64,000 nucleotides of DNA from Bacteroidota bacterium (GTDB lineage Bacteria > Bacteroidota > Bacteroidia > Bacteroidales > Tenuifilaceae). Below, piece after piece: positions 54,508 to 61,791 of the stretch (position 1 is its first letter; each line of letters opens with the position of its first letter). Under the pieces are notes generated by a model. The model ran no database searches. It saw only the letters and a list, made by a program, of their open reading frames with translations, and had not been told where the DNA came from. The DNA lies in the NCBI GenBank assembly GCA_029560875.1, contig JAKQKB010000020.1, positions 1-64,000 on the forward strand. Direction: 5' to 3'. The position numbers and the translations under genes are program-made.

Positions 54508-55187
54508 ATTGTTTCTTCTGTTTCATCTTCATCAAAATGTCGTTTAGCACACGTAGATATTACCTCTTTAGTTAATCTTTTGTCAAATACTGAGCGCATT
54601 TGAGGGGCAGCATAAATTCTATTCATTTCAAACTCCTTTATCCAATTTTCAAATTTTAACACTAGGTCAGGATTTTCAATTTTACGGTGTCCTTGATTAC
54701 GTTTTATAATTAGTTTTAAGTCAATCGGTAAAGGTCTTGCATCTTCTCCAAAATAATAAAACTCATTAGATATCAAAGAGTTCAATCCGCATAAATCTCG
54801 ATTACGGTTTTCTTCTTTGTGAACACTCTTTCTTAATTTTGGGTTCAATCCATTAGAATAATCATAAATACAGTCCCCCATGCGATGTCGCCAATCGGTG
54901 GTCTTCCAATTTGGAATTTTTTTCTTCAATGAAGTTTTACAAAATGAGTCGTACTCTTGCAGTGTCTTTTTATCACTAATTTTCATTGCGAAAACAACAC
55001 AGTCGGATAGGTCGTAATACTCCCCATCATTACATTTTGAGTTTTTAGAACCAGTTCCAACAACCCAATCACCAATATCAGCACTCCTTCTTATTGCTGG
55101 CTTGCATATTGTCAATGTGCATAATCCCCAAAATGGATTTGGTGCAGCCCCATCATCAAACCTTAAAACGTATGAGTATATATTCAT
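54501..55187 (-). CDS. Nmad2-family protein (modified-nucleotide associated)
   Basis: The 228-residue protein matches the Nmad2 pattern at its start (YSYVLRFDDGAAPNPFWGLC, TICKPAIRRSADIGDWVVGT). It continues with DWRHRMGDCIYDY and NEFYYFGEDARPLPIDL. Nmad domains were predicted to take part in nucleotide hypermodification or recognition of modified bases. It is coupled to the PD-(D/E)XK nuclease and follows the 201-residue gene (57-base gap), so the three may form a restriction-like set. The biochemical role is unproven. Confidence 0.82.
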   Translation of the reverse strand: MNIYSYVLRFDDGAAPNPFWGLCTLTICKPAIRRSADIGDWVVGTGSKNSKCNDGEYYDLSDCVVFAMKISDKKTLQEYDSFCKTSLKKKIPNWKTTDWRHRMGDCIYDYSNGLNPKLRKSVHKEENRNRDLCGLNSLISNEFYYFGEDARPLPIDLKLIIKRNQGHRKIENPDLVLKFENWIKEFEMNRIYAAPQMRSVFDKRLTKEVISTCAKRHFDEDETEETIC

Positions 55188-55244
55188 GGTTATTTTAATT
55201 GAGAATCATTTAGGCATTTCAAATATTTTAAGATTGAATATTCT

Positions 55245-55850
55245 CTAATAATTTCTTCCAATCGTCCAGAGTAGTTTATCAACGAATCGGTTGTATCTTA
55301 TCATTTCAATGTTTTCGATTTCATCTTTGAAATCAACTTCGATTGTTTTCAAATGTTGGCTAACTGAATCCAAACAACCATCAATCTCTGCCTTATTCTT
55401 CAGTTTGAATTCTTCTACTTTTGGTATGTAGTGTGAATAAATATTGGTTTTAAGTCCTACGGCTTGTTTCGCTAGATTATCTATGGGTAATATTGTCCAA
55501 GGGTCATTTAGAAACAGAATTTTAGATGCTAACGATGTCATTACTTTCCCATGCGTAATTCCTTTTTCTTTTAGAAGAGATGCATAGTCGTCAACGTTGT
55601 TTGAGTTTTTCGTACTGACCCATTTTATAGTTAATTGAAGCAATGAATCAGTTTTTGCCTTTTCAATATTTCGAGCCACACGATATTCATTAATAAAGGA
55701 TTTGAATGTCCCTGTTGATAAACTTAAATAATAATCAGCTTCCAGTTTTCCATTCTTATACCTATGAAAATCTCTAATGTAAACTAGGTCAGAATAGTAA
55801 TACTGGAGGAGGTTACCTAATGCTTGGATTTGGACATTCATCATATTCAC
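55245..55850 (-). CDS. 201-aa protein, copy 2
   Basis: This is the paralogue of the protein at 40429-41034. The last 70 bases of the two genes are almost identical, while the middle differs more, which fits a duplication followed by partial gene conversion. It is the first gene of the Nmad2-nuclease set on the minus strand. The fold suggestion (helix-hairpin-helix glycosylase-like) is the same and equally weak. Confidence 0.75.
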   Translation of the reverse strand: MNMMNVQIQALGNLLQYYYSDLVYIRDFHRYKNGKLEADYYLSLSTGTFKSFINEYRVARNIEKAKTDSLLQLTIKWVSTKNSNNVDDYASLLKEKGITHGKVMTSLASKILFLNDPWTILPIDNLAKQAVGLKTNIYSHYIPKVEEFKLKNKAEIDGCLDSVSQHLKTIEVDFKDEIENIEMIRYNRFVDKLLWTIGRNY

Positions 55851-55884
55851 TAATAATTTTATTAATAAAAATATCTACTCTTTT

Positions 55885-55976
55885 TTATAAATCATAGTTA
55901 TTATATAATTTTTTGGTCAATCGTTCACAATACCTCCATATCATTTCGTCTAGATAGTTTGCTAGTCCTCGGGGAT
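55885..55976 (-). pseudogene. Remnant of an ADP-ribosylglycohydrolase C-terminus, copy 2
   Basis: Across three frames the minus strand reads IPED, then KLSRRNDMEVL, then ERLTKKLYNNYDL and a stop, matching IPNEW, KLARRKDIEDL and ERLSKKTYNNYD of copy 1. Stops and frameshifts show decay. It lies upstream of the second 201-residue gene just as copy 1 does of the first. Confidence 0.65.
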
Positions 55977-56105
55977 GCTATTTTTTTCGTAAGTTGAAGT
56001 GAGAACCCAATCCATTAAGGGTTGTCTATAGGTTCTTTTTTCACAATCTCTTCCACTATATTTTACTATGGGGGCAAAAGAAGAAAACATATATAATTTA
56101 AATAG

Positions 56106-56729
56106 CTACGTGTAGTCAATATCAATATCTATCAAATCTTCGGTGGGAAAGTCGTACTTAGATATTAACTCCTCTAATGAGAAAGAAAGCCCATTAGGGT
56201 TGATTAATAATTCTAGTATTTTGTCAAGCTTGGTCGGTTTTTCTGAAATAGATTTCGAAATAGAACTTGTTAGAAGGTATGAAAAACGTGCAGAGATAGA
56301 ACTTGCTTCAACTACATCTGAATTGAAGTTTGTGATTTTTAGTAGCTGTTTCTTAAAGGATAATAGCCGAGAGTAGATAAACTCCAAGTCACATAAATCA
56401 ATTGTTATAGTATCATGAATATTATCTGTTTCTTCCCTTATATATTTTTTTATAAAATAAATCGCTTCCTTATAGTCAGAGATAGCTCTATCTAAAATAA
56501 AATCACCACCCAAGAATGATTCTAGAGGTACTTGCAAAATGCTCGAAGGAATATTTCCATTGGAGAAAAAGGCTTTCATAAGAGATTCAATTTGTCTAAA
56601 TCTGATAAGGAGGGGAGTGTTTGACTTTAATGCCTCCAAATTCCAACTACTAGGATTGGGTGACATAAAGGTAAATTCTATAACCTTATCCAGTAAATCG
56701 ATTGAAGTAAATTCGCTATTCTGGTTCAT
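56106..56729 (-). CDS. Hypothetical protein
   Basis: The 207-residue protein is helical with acidic ends (FPTEDLIDIDIDYT at the C-terminus). It contains LIRFRQIESLMKAFFSNG and FSYLLTSSISKSIS. I recognise no family. It stands alone upstream of the second cassette, in the middle of the element's right end. Confidence 0.6.
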   Translation of the reverse strand: MNQNSEFTSIDLLDKVIEFTFMSPNPSSWNLEALKSNTPLLIRFRQIESLMKAFFSNGNIPSSILQVPLESFLGGDFILDRAISDYKEAIYFIKKYIREETDNIHDTITIDLCDLEFIYSRLLSFKKQLLKITNFNSDVVEASSISARFSYLLTSSISKSISEKPTKLDKILELLINPNGLSFSLEELISKYDFPTEDLIDIDIDYT

Positions 56730-56799
56730 TTAACTTAGCATTTATTCATTAAGTTTTTTTCTACAAGAAATCACCAATACCTTTGCTAAAAATTTGTGT

Positions 56800-56979
56800 A
56801 TGGAGAAGAAAAAGCCTTTTAAGATAGTTCACCAAGATGTTGAAGATACAAATTATATTGTAGTAATCGAAATCTACAATGAAATGGATAAATATGACGC
56901 TATTTATAGGGTTAATCTACCTAGATACTTTCAAGAATCAAAGGATATTTTTGTGCTATATCATTTTGTCCACAACTAA
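56800..56979 (+). CDS. Small hypothetical protein
   Basis: ATG at 56800 gives 59 residues (MEKKKPFKIVHQDVEDTNY...), ending FVLYHFVHN; an upstream TTG start is less likely. No family is seen. It is 103 bases upstream of the resolvase gene on the same strand. Confidence 0.45.
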   Translation: MEKKKPFKIVHQDVEDTNYIVVIEIYNEMDKYDAIYRVNLPRYFQESKDIFVLYHFVHN

Positions 56980-57082
56980 AAGTAGTTCAAAAAAATCATT
57001 CCTATAAGTCGAGTTCTAGAATGATTGATTCCGCTCAAATTAAAAATGCCATTATGCAGTTCAATGAAAACATTAGAATAAT

Positions 57083-57724
57083 ATGAACCAGAAAGCGATA
57101 ATCTATTCAAGAACATCCAAGCAGTCACAAAAAGTTGAACGCCAGATAGCAGACCTATCTGAAGTCGCAAAAAAGGAAAACTATACTGTGGTTAAGGTCA
57201 TTGAAGAGAAGGTTTCTGGCTCAGTTAAAAACGAGAAAAGGAAAGGCATTAGTGAACTACTATCTTATATCGAGACGAATAAAGTTGATATTGTTTTAAC
57301 ATCAGAAGTTAGTCGCCTAGGTCGTTCACCATTCGAGACACACAAAATCGTTGAAACATTGACACAAAAACAGATACCAATATATTTTCATTCCTACCAT
57401 ATTATTACACTAATTAAAGACGAAAATGGAGTATTCAAGAGAAACCCTCTAGCGATGATTCTTTTTCATATTCTATCTGAATTTGCATTTGTCGAAAAAG
57501 AGGTACTTGTGGACAGGATTTGTAGTGGATTAGCACAAGCAAAGAGAAATGGAGTGGTTCTAGGAAGAAAAAAAGGAACTACTGAGACCAAAAAACAATT
57601 ACTCAAGAAATACTCTAAACTTGTTATAGACATTCAAAATGGAATCTCTTTGAATAAGTGTATGAAACTACACGATGTTAGCAAGAATACAGTTATTAAA
57701 ATGAAGAAAATAATGGCGGCATAG
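57083..57724 (+). CDS. Small serine recombinase (resolvase/invertase)
   Basis: The 213-residue protein has the resolvase N-terminal domain with the catalytic Ser12 in YSRTSKQSQ, the conserved LTSEVSRLGRSPFE, and EKEVLVDRICSGLAQAKRNG. A C-terminal helix-turn-helix follows (QNGISLNKCMKLHDVSKNTV). It probably acts on a site inside the element, for example to resolve dimers or invert a segment. No pair of inverted sites near it was found by eye. It is separate from the large recombinase at the right end. Confidence 0.9.
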   Translation: MNQKAIIYSRTSKQSQKVERQIADLSEVAKKENYTVVKVIEEKVSGSVKNEKRKGISELLSYIETNKVDIVLTSEVSRLGRSPFETHKIVETLTQKQIPIYFHSYHIITLIKDENGVFKRNPLAMILFHILSEFAFVEKEVLVDRICSGLAQAKRNGVVLGRKKGTTETKKQLLKKYSKLVIDIQNGISLNKCMKLHDVSKNTVIKMKKIMAA

Positions 57725-57771
57725 TCTATTTATGCTTCTTTCACATAGAATAAGGCCATACACTTATTTTA

Positions 57772-58302
57772 CTATTCGTCATTAAACAACTTCTGGATTT
57801 TTTTTTCTCTACACAATCCCTTTGGAGTTAGAGAGCATATATCTATCTTATAATCATCATACTTCGTCTTCAAACTATTTATGAAATTATTGAAATTAAT
57901 AGATGCCTCTGCGTAGTTGATAATTTCCTTTACGGGACAAAAGCGAACGTTTAATGTGTAAATCTTGTCCATTTGTGTTTCAAAAGTGTAGGCAACGTCT
58001 TTTCCCTCATAGAAATTCAGAATATAAATTCCAAGTTCCATGTTTAGTATATAAGTTGTATAGTTTATTTCTAAATTATTGTGGTTGATAATTTCAATAA
58101 AGTGTCTGAAGATGGGCTGCACAGATTGTGTTGTGTAGTTTATATTTGATGAAACACTGGAAATAATAAGAACCCTGAACCCCATACCACTCCATCCGTA
58201 GTTCATTTTATATTCTACGTCTTCATTTGAAGCAACAATAGTAACATAGTCTATGGGCTCAATATTTATCGTTATTAATTCTCTTAACTCTTTTACAGTC
58301 AT
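57772..58302 (-). CDS. Hypothetical protein
   Basis: The 176-residue protein contains VTIVASNEDVEYKMNYGW and GIYILNFYEGKDVAYTFET and ends in a basic stretch (GLCREKKIQKLFNDE). It is probably cytoplasmic. No family is recognised. It is convergent with the resolvase gene. Confidence 0.6.
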   Translation of the reverse strand: MTVKELRELITINIEPIDYVTIVASNEDVEYKMNYGWSGMGFRVLIISSVSSNINYTTQSVQPIFRHFIEIINHNNLEINYTTYILNMELGIYILNFYEGKDVAYTFETQMDKIYTLNVRFCPVKEIINYAEASINFNNFINSLKTKYDDYKIDICSLTPKGLCREKKIQKLFNDE

Positions 58303-58420
58303 ATTTTTCCTTTTATATATTAAAAAGTATTCATCAAAAAATGATGATTTTGAAGGGCTCGCAAGATATGGAGACTGTTTATACTGCTGAATATCTGAAC
58401 AATACGCATACTAGAGTTGA

Positions 58421-58705
58421 TTAAAAAATAAGTTTGAAGAGCAAGTAAAGAGCCTTTACTGAAACAAAACGTTTCAACTTCACCCCCAATTTCCCAACCC
58501 AAAGTTGATACCATATTATATAAGCAGATTTTCCAATCATAAAATTATTATTTTTATTTTTATCAAAAACCTGCATATCAATTATATAGCAAGTATTGAC
58601 TTGATGTAATGTCACTATAAATGACCAAGGTATCAATAAGCTGTCAACTCCACTACTTAAACTAACACACTGTCTATCATGTATATAATAAACAAATTTT
58701 ATCAT
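58421..58705 (-). CDS. Doubtful small frame
   Basis: A 94-residue frame (MIKFVYYIHDRQCVSLSSGV...) fills part of the 527-base gap 58303-58829. Its composition is hydrophobic and irregular and no family is seen. It may not be a gene; apart from it, the gap shows nothing I can name. Confidence 0.25.
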   Translation of the reverse strand: MIKFVYYIHDRQCVSLSSGVDSLLIPWSFIVTLHQVNTCYIIDMQVFDKNKNNNFMIGKSAYIIWYQLWVGKLGVKLKRFVSVKALYLLFKLIF

Positions 58706-58829
58706 CCATAAATTTTTTTTTCTGAAAATTAAACTTTTAATTAATGGTTAGATATATAAAGCATCTAGTTCGAGCTGGAAACCTTACCTGATTCTAGAAA
58801 GGGTAAGACCAAAAAATAATTTAATACCA

Positions 58830-58997
58830 ATGAGTTATGAAGGTGATGCTTATAAAGAAGTTTATTCACGAGCAAAGTTAAGTCCTGAAGAAATAAGGCA
58901 ATTCAATTTCTTCAAAGATTGTTCGGATGCTGAGGTTAATGAAATAGCCGAAAAAATGTTTGATTTAGCAGTATTAGTAAAAATAATAATGGATTAA
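58830..58997 (+). CDS. 55-residue protein directly before the large recombinase
   Basis: ATG at 58830 opens 55 codons (MSYEGDAYKEVYSRAKLSPE, later FKDCSDAEVNEIAEKMFDLA) and stops three bases before the recombinase start. The protein is small, acidic and helical. Its tight spacing suggests co-translation. Small proteins in this position can be directionality factors or regulators, but nothing in the sequence proves it. Confidence 0.65.
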   Translation: MSYEGDAYKEVYSRAKLSPEEIRQFNFFKDCSDAEVNEIAEKMFDLAVLVKIIMD

Positions 58998-59000
58998 AGT

Positions 59001-60653
59001 ATGGATGATTTAAGTAGATTTAGAAAATTTGTGAAAATTAAGCCAACGTCAAAAAATGTTGGAAATAAGAATGTTTGGCTCTATACACGAGTGTCCTCCT
59101 CGAACCAAACAGACAATTACTCCCTCGAATATCAAAAAGAAGAAGCCTATAAGTACGCACAAAGTAAGGGCTTAACAATTACTGATGTGTTCGGAAACAC
59201 AAACGAATCCGCTTCGGACGACTTTACCCGAAAAGAATTCACAGAACTTATACAAAGAGTTCGAAGGTCAAAGTCCAAACCCCATGCAATTCTTGTTTAT
59301 GTGATGAACAGGTTTAGCAGGACAGGAGGCAATGCAATTGCAATTGCAACAGAACTAGTAGATGAACTGGGTGTTAATTTAATTGAAGTGTCAAGCGGAG
59401 TCGACACATCAACAAAAGAGGGAAGAAATATTATCCATCAAAAATTATTAGAAGCTAATAAGCAGAATCTGGATAGATTAAGTCACACTTTGCCTGGAAT
59501 GAAAAAATTAATTCAATCGGGTAAAAATTTAGGTAAAGTTCCATTTGGTTATGACGTATTTGGCCCAAAGGTGGCTGATTTTGAGAAACGAAGTATCGTG
59601 CAAAAAATAGTGATTAATGAAGATGGGAAAAAACTTAGAATGGCATGGGAATGGAAAGCACAAGGGATGCCCGACTATAAGATTATTGAAAATTTAAAAA
59701 CCTTGGGCATAGTAATAAGAAAACAGAAGCTTAGTGCTATCTGGAAGAAGGCTTTCTATTGTGGGATTCAGACCAATGCATTGCTTGAAGGAATATGTAT
59801 TAAGGGGAACTGGGAGCCCCTTATAAGTGAAGAATTATTTTGGAAAGTTCAATCAATGCTAAATAAAAACCATCACGGCTATACAGTTGTAAAAGAATCC
59901 GAAGAGAGGCCGCTATCTGGTTTTATATATTGTTCAAAATGTGGGAAAAAGTTAACTGGATACCATAATAAAAAGAAGAATCTTCACTACTATAAGTGCC
60001 AGACCTGTAAATCTGTCTCAATGAATGCAAGTACTCCAAAGAGATACCCAAATCATATTGGCGCAAACAATTTGTTTGTAGAAGTTCTAGCTCTCCTTAA
60101 TTTAGAGCCTAAATATGAAAAATTGTTTGAGTTGCAGTTAAAAAAAATATTCAATTGCTTTGAGGACTCTGAAAAGCAGGAAATAGCCATTTTCAGAAAG
60201 CAACTTGCAGAACTAGAGAAAAAGAAGAACTCACTAGAAGAGCGGTATGCTTTTGGAAACATTGAAAAAGAAATTTACGACAAGTACAGGACTAAAATTG
60301 AAGAAGAAATACTTGATTTAAGAACTAAATACGAAATACCCCAAATCGACACATCTAACTTTAGAGTGAGTCTAAATAAAGCATTGTCGTTTATTCAGAA
60401 TATCAGTAAATATTGGCTTTCAACAAGTATATTAAACAAAGAAAGAATACAAAAATTACTGTTCCCACAGGGATTAACATTAGATGTAGAAAAAAGGCAA
60501 TATCTAACCTCAGAAGTAAATATTTTGTTTATGCTAAAGCTAGATTTAATGGGACTTACAGAGGAGGACAAAAAGAAACTCCCCATCGTTTTTGATGGGG
60601 AGTCCGATTTAGTAGCGGGGACAGGACTCGAACCTGTGGCCTTTGGGTTATGA
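59001..60653 (+). CDS. Large serine recombinase, likely integrase of the element
   Basis: The 550-residue protein has the catalytic domain with Ser32 in LYTRVSSSNQT, the conserved YVMNRFSRTGGNAIAIATEL, a recombinase domain (about 165-280), and a zinc ribbon (FIYCSKCGKKLTGYHNKKK, YKCQTCK). A coiled-coil motif lies at about 385-450. It should catalyse exchange between attP and attB at the initiator tRNA. The frame passes through the attachment core GATTTAGTAGC at residue 536, so the final 11 residues (GTGLEPVAFGL) come from antisense tRNA sequence. In the circular form the protein would end in the 35-codon segment at 29296-29400 instead. Confidence 0.93.
   Translation: MDDLSRFRKFVKIKPTSKNVGNKNVWLYTRVSSSNQTDNYSLEYQKEEAYKYAQSKGLTITDVFGNTNESASDDFTRKEFTELIQRVRRSKSKPHAILVYVMNRFSRTGGNAIAIATELVDELGVNLIEVSSGVDTSTKEGRNIIHQKLLEANKQNLDRLSHTLPGMKKLIQSGKNLGKVPFGYDVFGPKVADFEKRSIVQKIVINEDGKKLRMAWEWKAQGMPDYKIIENLKTLGIVIRKQKLSAIWKKAFYCGIQTNALLEGICIKGNWEPLISEELFWKVQSMLNKNHHGYTVVKESEERPLSGFIYCSKCGKKLTGYHNKKKNLHYYKCQTCKSVSMNASTPKRYPNHIGANNLFVEVLALLNLEPKYEKLFELQLKKIFNCFEDSEKQEIAIFRKQLAELEKKKNSLEERYAFGNIEKEIYDKYRTKIEEEILDLRTKYEIPQIDTSNFRVSLNKALSFIQNISKYWLSTSILNKERIQKLLFPQGLTLDVEKRQYLTSEVNILFMLKLDLMGLTEEDKKKLPIVFDGESDLVAGTGLEPVAFGL
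60565..60603 (-). terminator. Element-borne terminator for tRNA-fMet
   Basis: On the minus strand ACTCCCCATC, loop AAAAAC and GATGGGGAGT form a perfect 10-bp stem followed by TTCTTTTTGT. It lies within the last codons of the recombinase gene and takes over from the original terminator (29272-29295) that the element displaced. Confidence 0.85.
60606..60616. other. Right attachment site (attR core)
   Basis: GATTTAGTAGC lies over the 3' end of tRNA-fMet (positions 70-73 and seven bases beyond), identical to the left copy at 29296-29306. Confidence 0.85.
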
Positions 60654-60685
60654 GCCCAACGAGCTACCAACTGCTCCACCCCGCA
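60613..60685 (-). tRNA. Initiator tRNA-fMet (anticodon CAT)
   Basis: The minus strand gives a 73-nt tRNA with anticodon loop CTCATAA. Three consecutive G-C pairs in the anticodon stem (TTGGG/CCCAA) and a non-pairing first position (T1 against T72, then a GCGGGG/CCCCGC stem) are the hallmarks of the initiator. The T arm ACAGGTTCGAGTCCTGT is intact; CCA is not encoded. It is the target of the integrated element, which rebuilds its last bases. Confidence 0.95.
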
Positions 60686-60726
60686 ATACAATATTTTGTG
60701 TAACTAATTATCTCTTTTAGCGGGTG

Positions 60727-60757
60727 CAAATATAGCGCTCTTTTTCATATTGGCAAA
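60727..60757 (-). promoter_or_regulatory. Promoter of tRNA-fMet
   Basis: On the minus strand TTTG (60754-60757), 19 bases, then TATATTTG (60727-60734) match the Bacteroidetes consensus exactly, about 40 bases upstream of the tRNA. Confidence 0.85.
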
Positions 60758-60922
60758 ATGTAAAGGCTTTTTTGCAGAAAAAATTTTGGTATAAAACCAT
60801 TTTAGTAAGATAATCAGTTAATTAATATTTAAAAAGAGATAAAATAAAATCAAAACTCAATCTTTTAAAGAACGTTTTTAGAATTCAACTATATTTGTGG
60901 TGATTCAAAAAAATGTATCCCC

Positions 60923-61783
60923 GTGAGCGAGAAAAAGAAAAGGGTTAAAATATTCCGTAATTTATGGGATAAGTATAGGCTAACCATATATAACGACCAA
61001 ACCTTTGAGGAGGTATGGCAACTTCGCCTTTCCAGAATGAATGTGATTATTTTCTTTGGAGGCTTTGCTATTGCTTTAGTAATATCAGTCACGGTGTTAA
61101 TTGCATTTACTCCAATTAGAGAGTTTATACCAGGATATCCTGATGGTAAGACTCGAAAAGGATACGTTCAGAATGCCCTAAAAGTGGATTCGCTTGAGAG
61201 AGTTTTAGACCAATGGCGAGACTATTACTCCAATATTAACGTTATTCTTAACGGAGGTGAGCCGCATAGCGTTGAGAGTAAGCCCGATACTTCTAAGCGA
61301 TATAAATCCATTGAGTTTTCGAAATCAGAGGAAGACTCCTTGCTTCGCATGCAAATTGAGGCAGATGAGATGTATAACCTGTCGTTCAATTATTCCGAAA
61401 ATAGCAAGCAAAAAACAATATACTTTATACCACCAGTTAAGGGTGTTGTGACAAATGGCTATAACCCCATGGTTTATCATTATGGGATAGATTTGGTGGC
61501 TGCCCCCAATGAGGTTGTTCTATCAATTGCAAAAGGAACAATTATTTTATCGAACTGGACTCTTGAAACTGGCTATACTCTTAGCATACAGCACGATAAT
61601 AATTTTATATCAGTTTACAAGCACAATAGCAAACTACTTAAACGTCAGGGTGATAGAGTTGATGCAGGGGAAGCAATTGCTATTATTGGTAATTCAGGTG
61701 AGTTAACCACTGGTCCACATCTTCATTTTGAACTATGGCAGAATGGACACTCCGTTGACCCTGCAAAGTTTATTAATTTTTAG
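60923..61783 (+). CDS. M23 metallopeptidase family protein
   Basis: The 286-residue protein starts with GTG, has a membrane helix at about 40-62 (NVIIFFGGFAIALVISVTVL), a linker, and an M23 (LytM) domain from about 165: YHYGIDLVAAPN (His and Asp zinc ligands) and GPHLHFELWQNG (HxH). Such periplasmic peptidases cut peptidoglycan crosslinks or regulate other hydrolases. It is eight bases upstream of dxr, so the two are probably co-transcribed. Confidence 0.92.
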   Translation: MSEKKKRVKIFRNLWDKYRLTIYNDQTFEEVWQLRLSRMNVIIFFGGFAIALVISVTVLIAFTPIREFIPGYPDGKTRKGYVQNALKVDSLERVLDQWRDYYSNINVILNGGEPHSVESKPDTSKRYKSIEFSKSEEDSLLRMQIEADEMYNLSFNYSENSKQKTIYFIPPVKGVVTNGYNPMVYHYGIDLVAAPNEVVLSIAKGTIILSNWTLETGYTLSIQHDNNFISVYKHNSKLLKRQGDRVDAGEAIAIIGNSGELTTGPHLHFELWQNGHSVDPAKFINF

Positions 61784-61791
61784 CAAGCCGT

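Larger units (their letters stand above)
29296..60616. mobile_element. Integrated element of about 31 kb in tRNA-fMet, with defence cargo
   Basis: The direct repeat GATTTAGTAGC (29296-29306 and 60606-60616) bounds a region that is visibly more A/T rich than the flanks. The right repeat completes the 3' end of tRNA-fMet; the left repeat is followed by foreign sequence but preceded by the tRNA's original terminator. A large serine recombinase lies at the right end. The cargo includes Wadjet, a reverse-transcriptase operon, a TerB/BrxD-like helicase module and a restriction pair. No relaxase, coupling protein or type IV secretion gene is seen, so it may be an integrative element that needs help for transfer. 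Removing it restores a continuous tRNA-fMet with terminator. Confidence 0.88.

Noticed and set aside
29296-60616. Conjugative transposon
   Set aside because: No relaxase, VirD4-type coupling protein or transfer-pore genes are recognised in the region, so self-transfer cannot be claimed.
29296-60616. Prophage
   Set aside because: No capsid, terminase, portal or tail genes are present.
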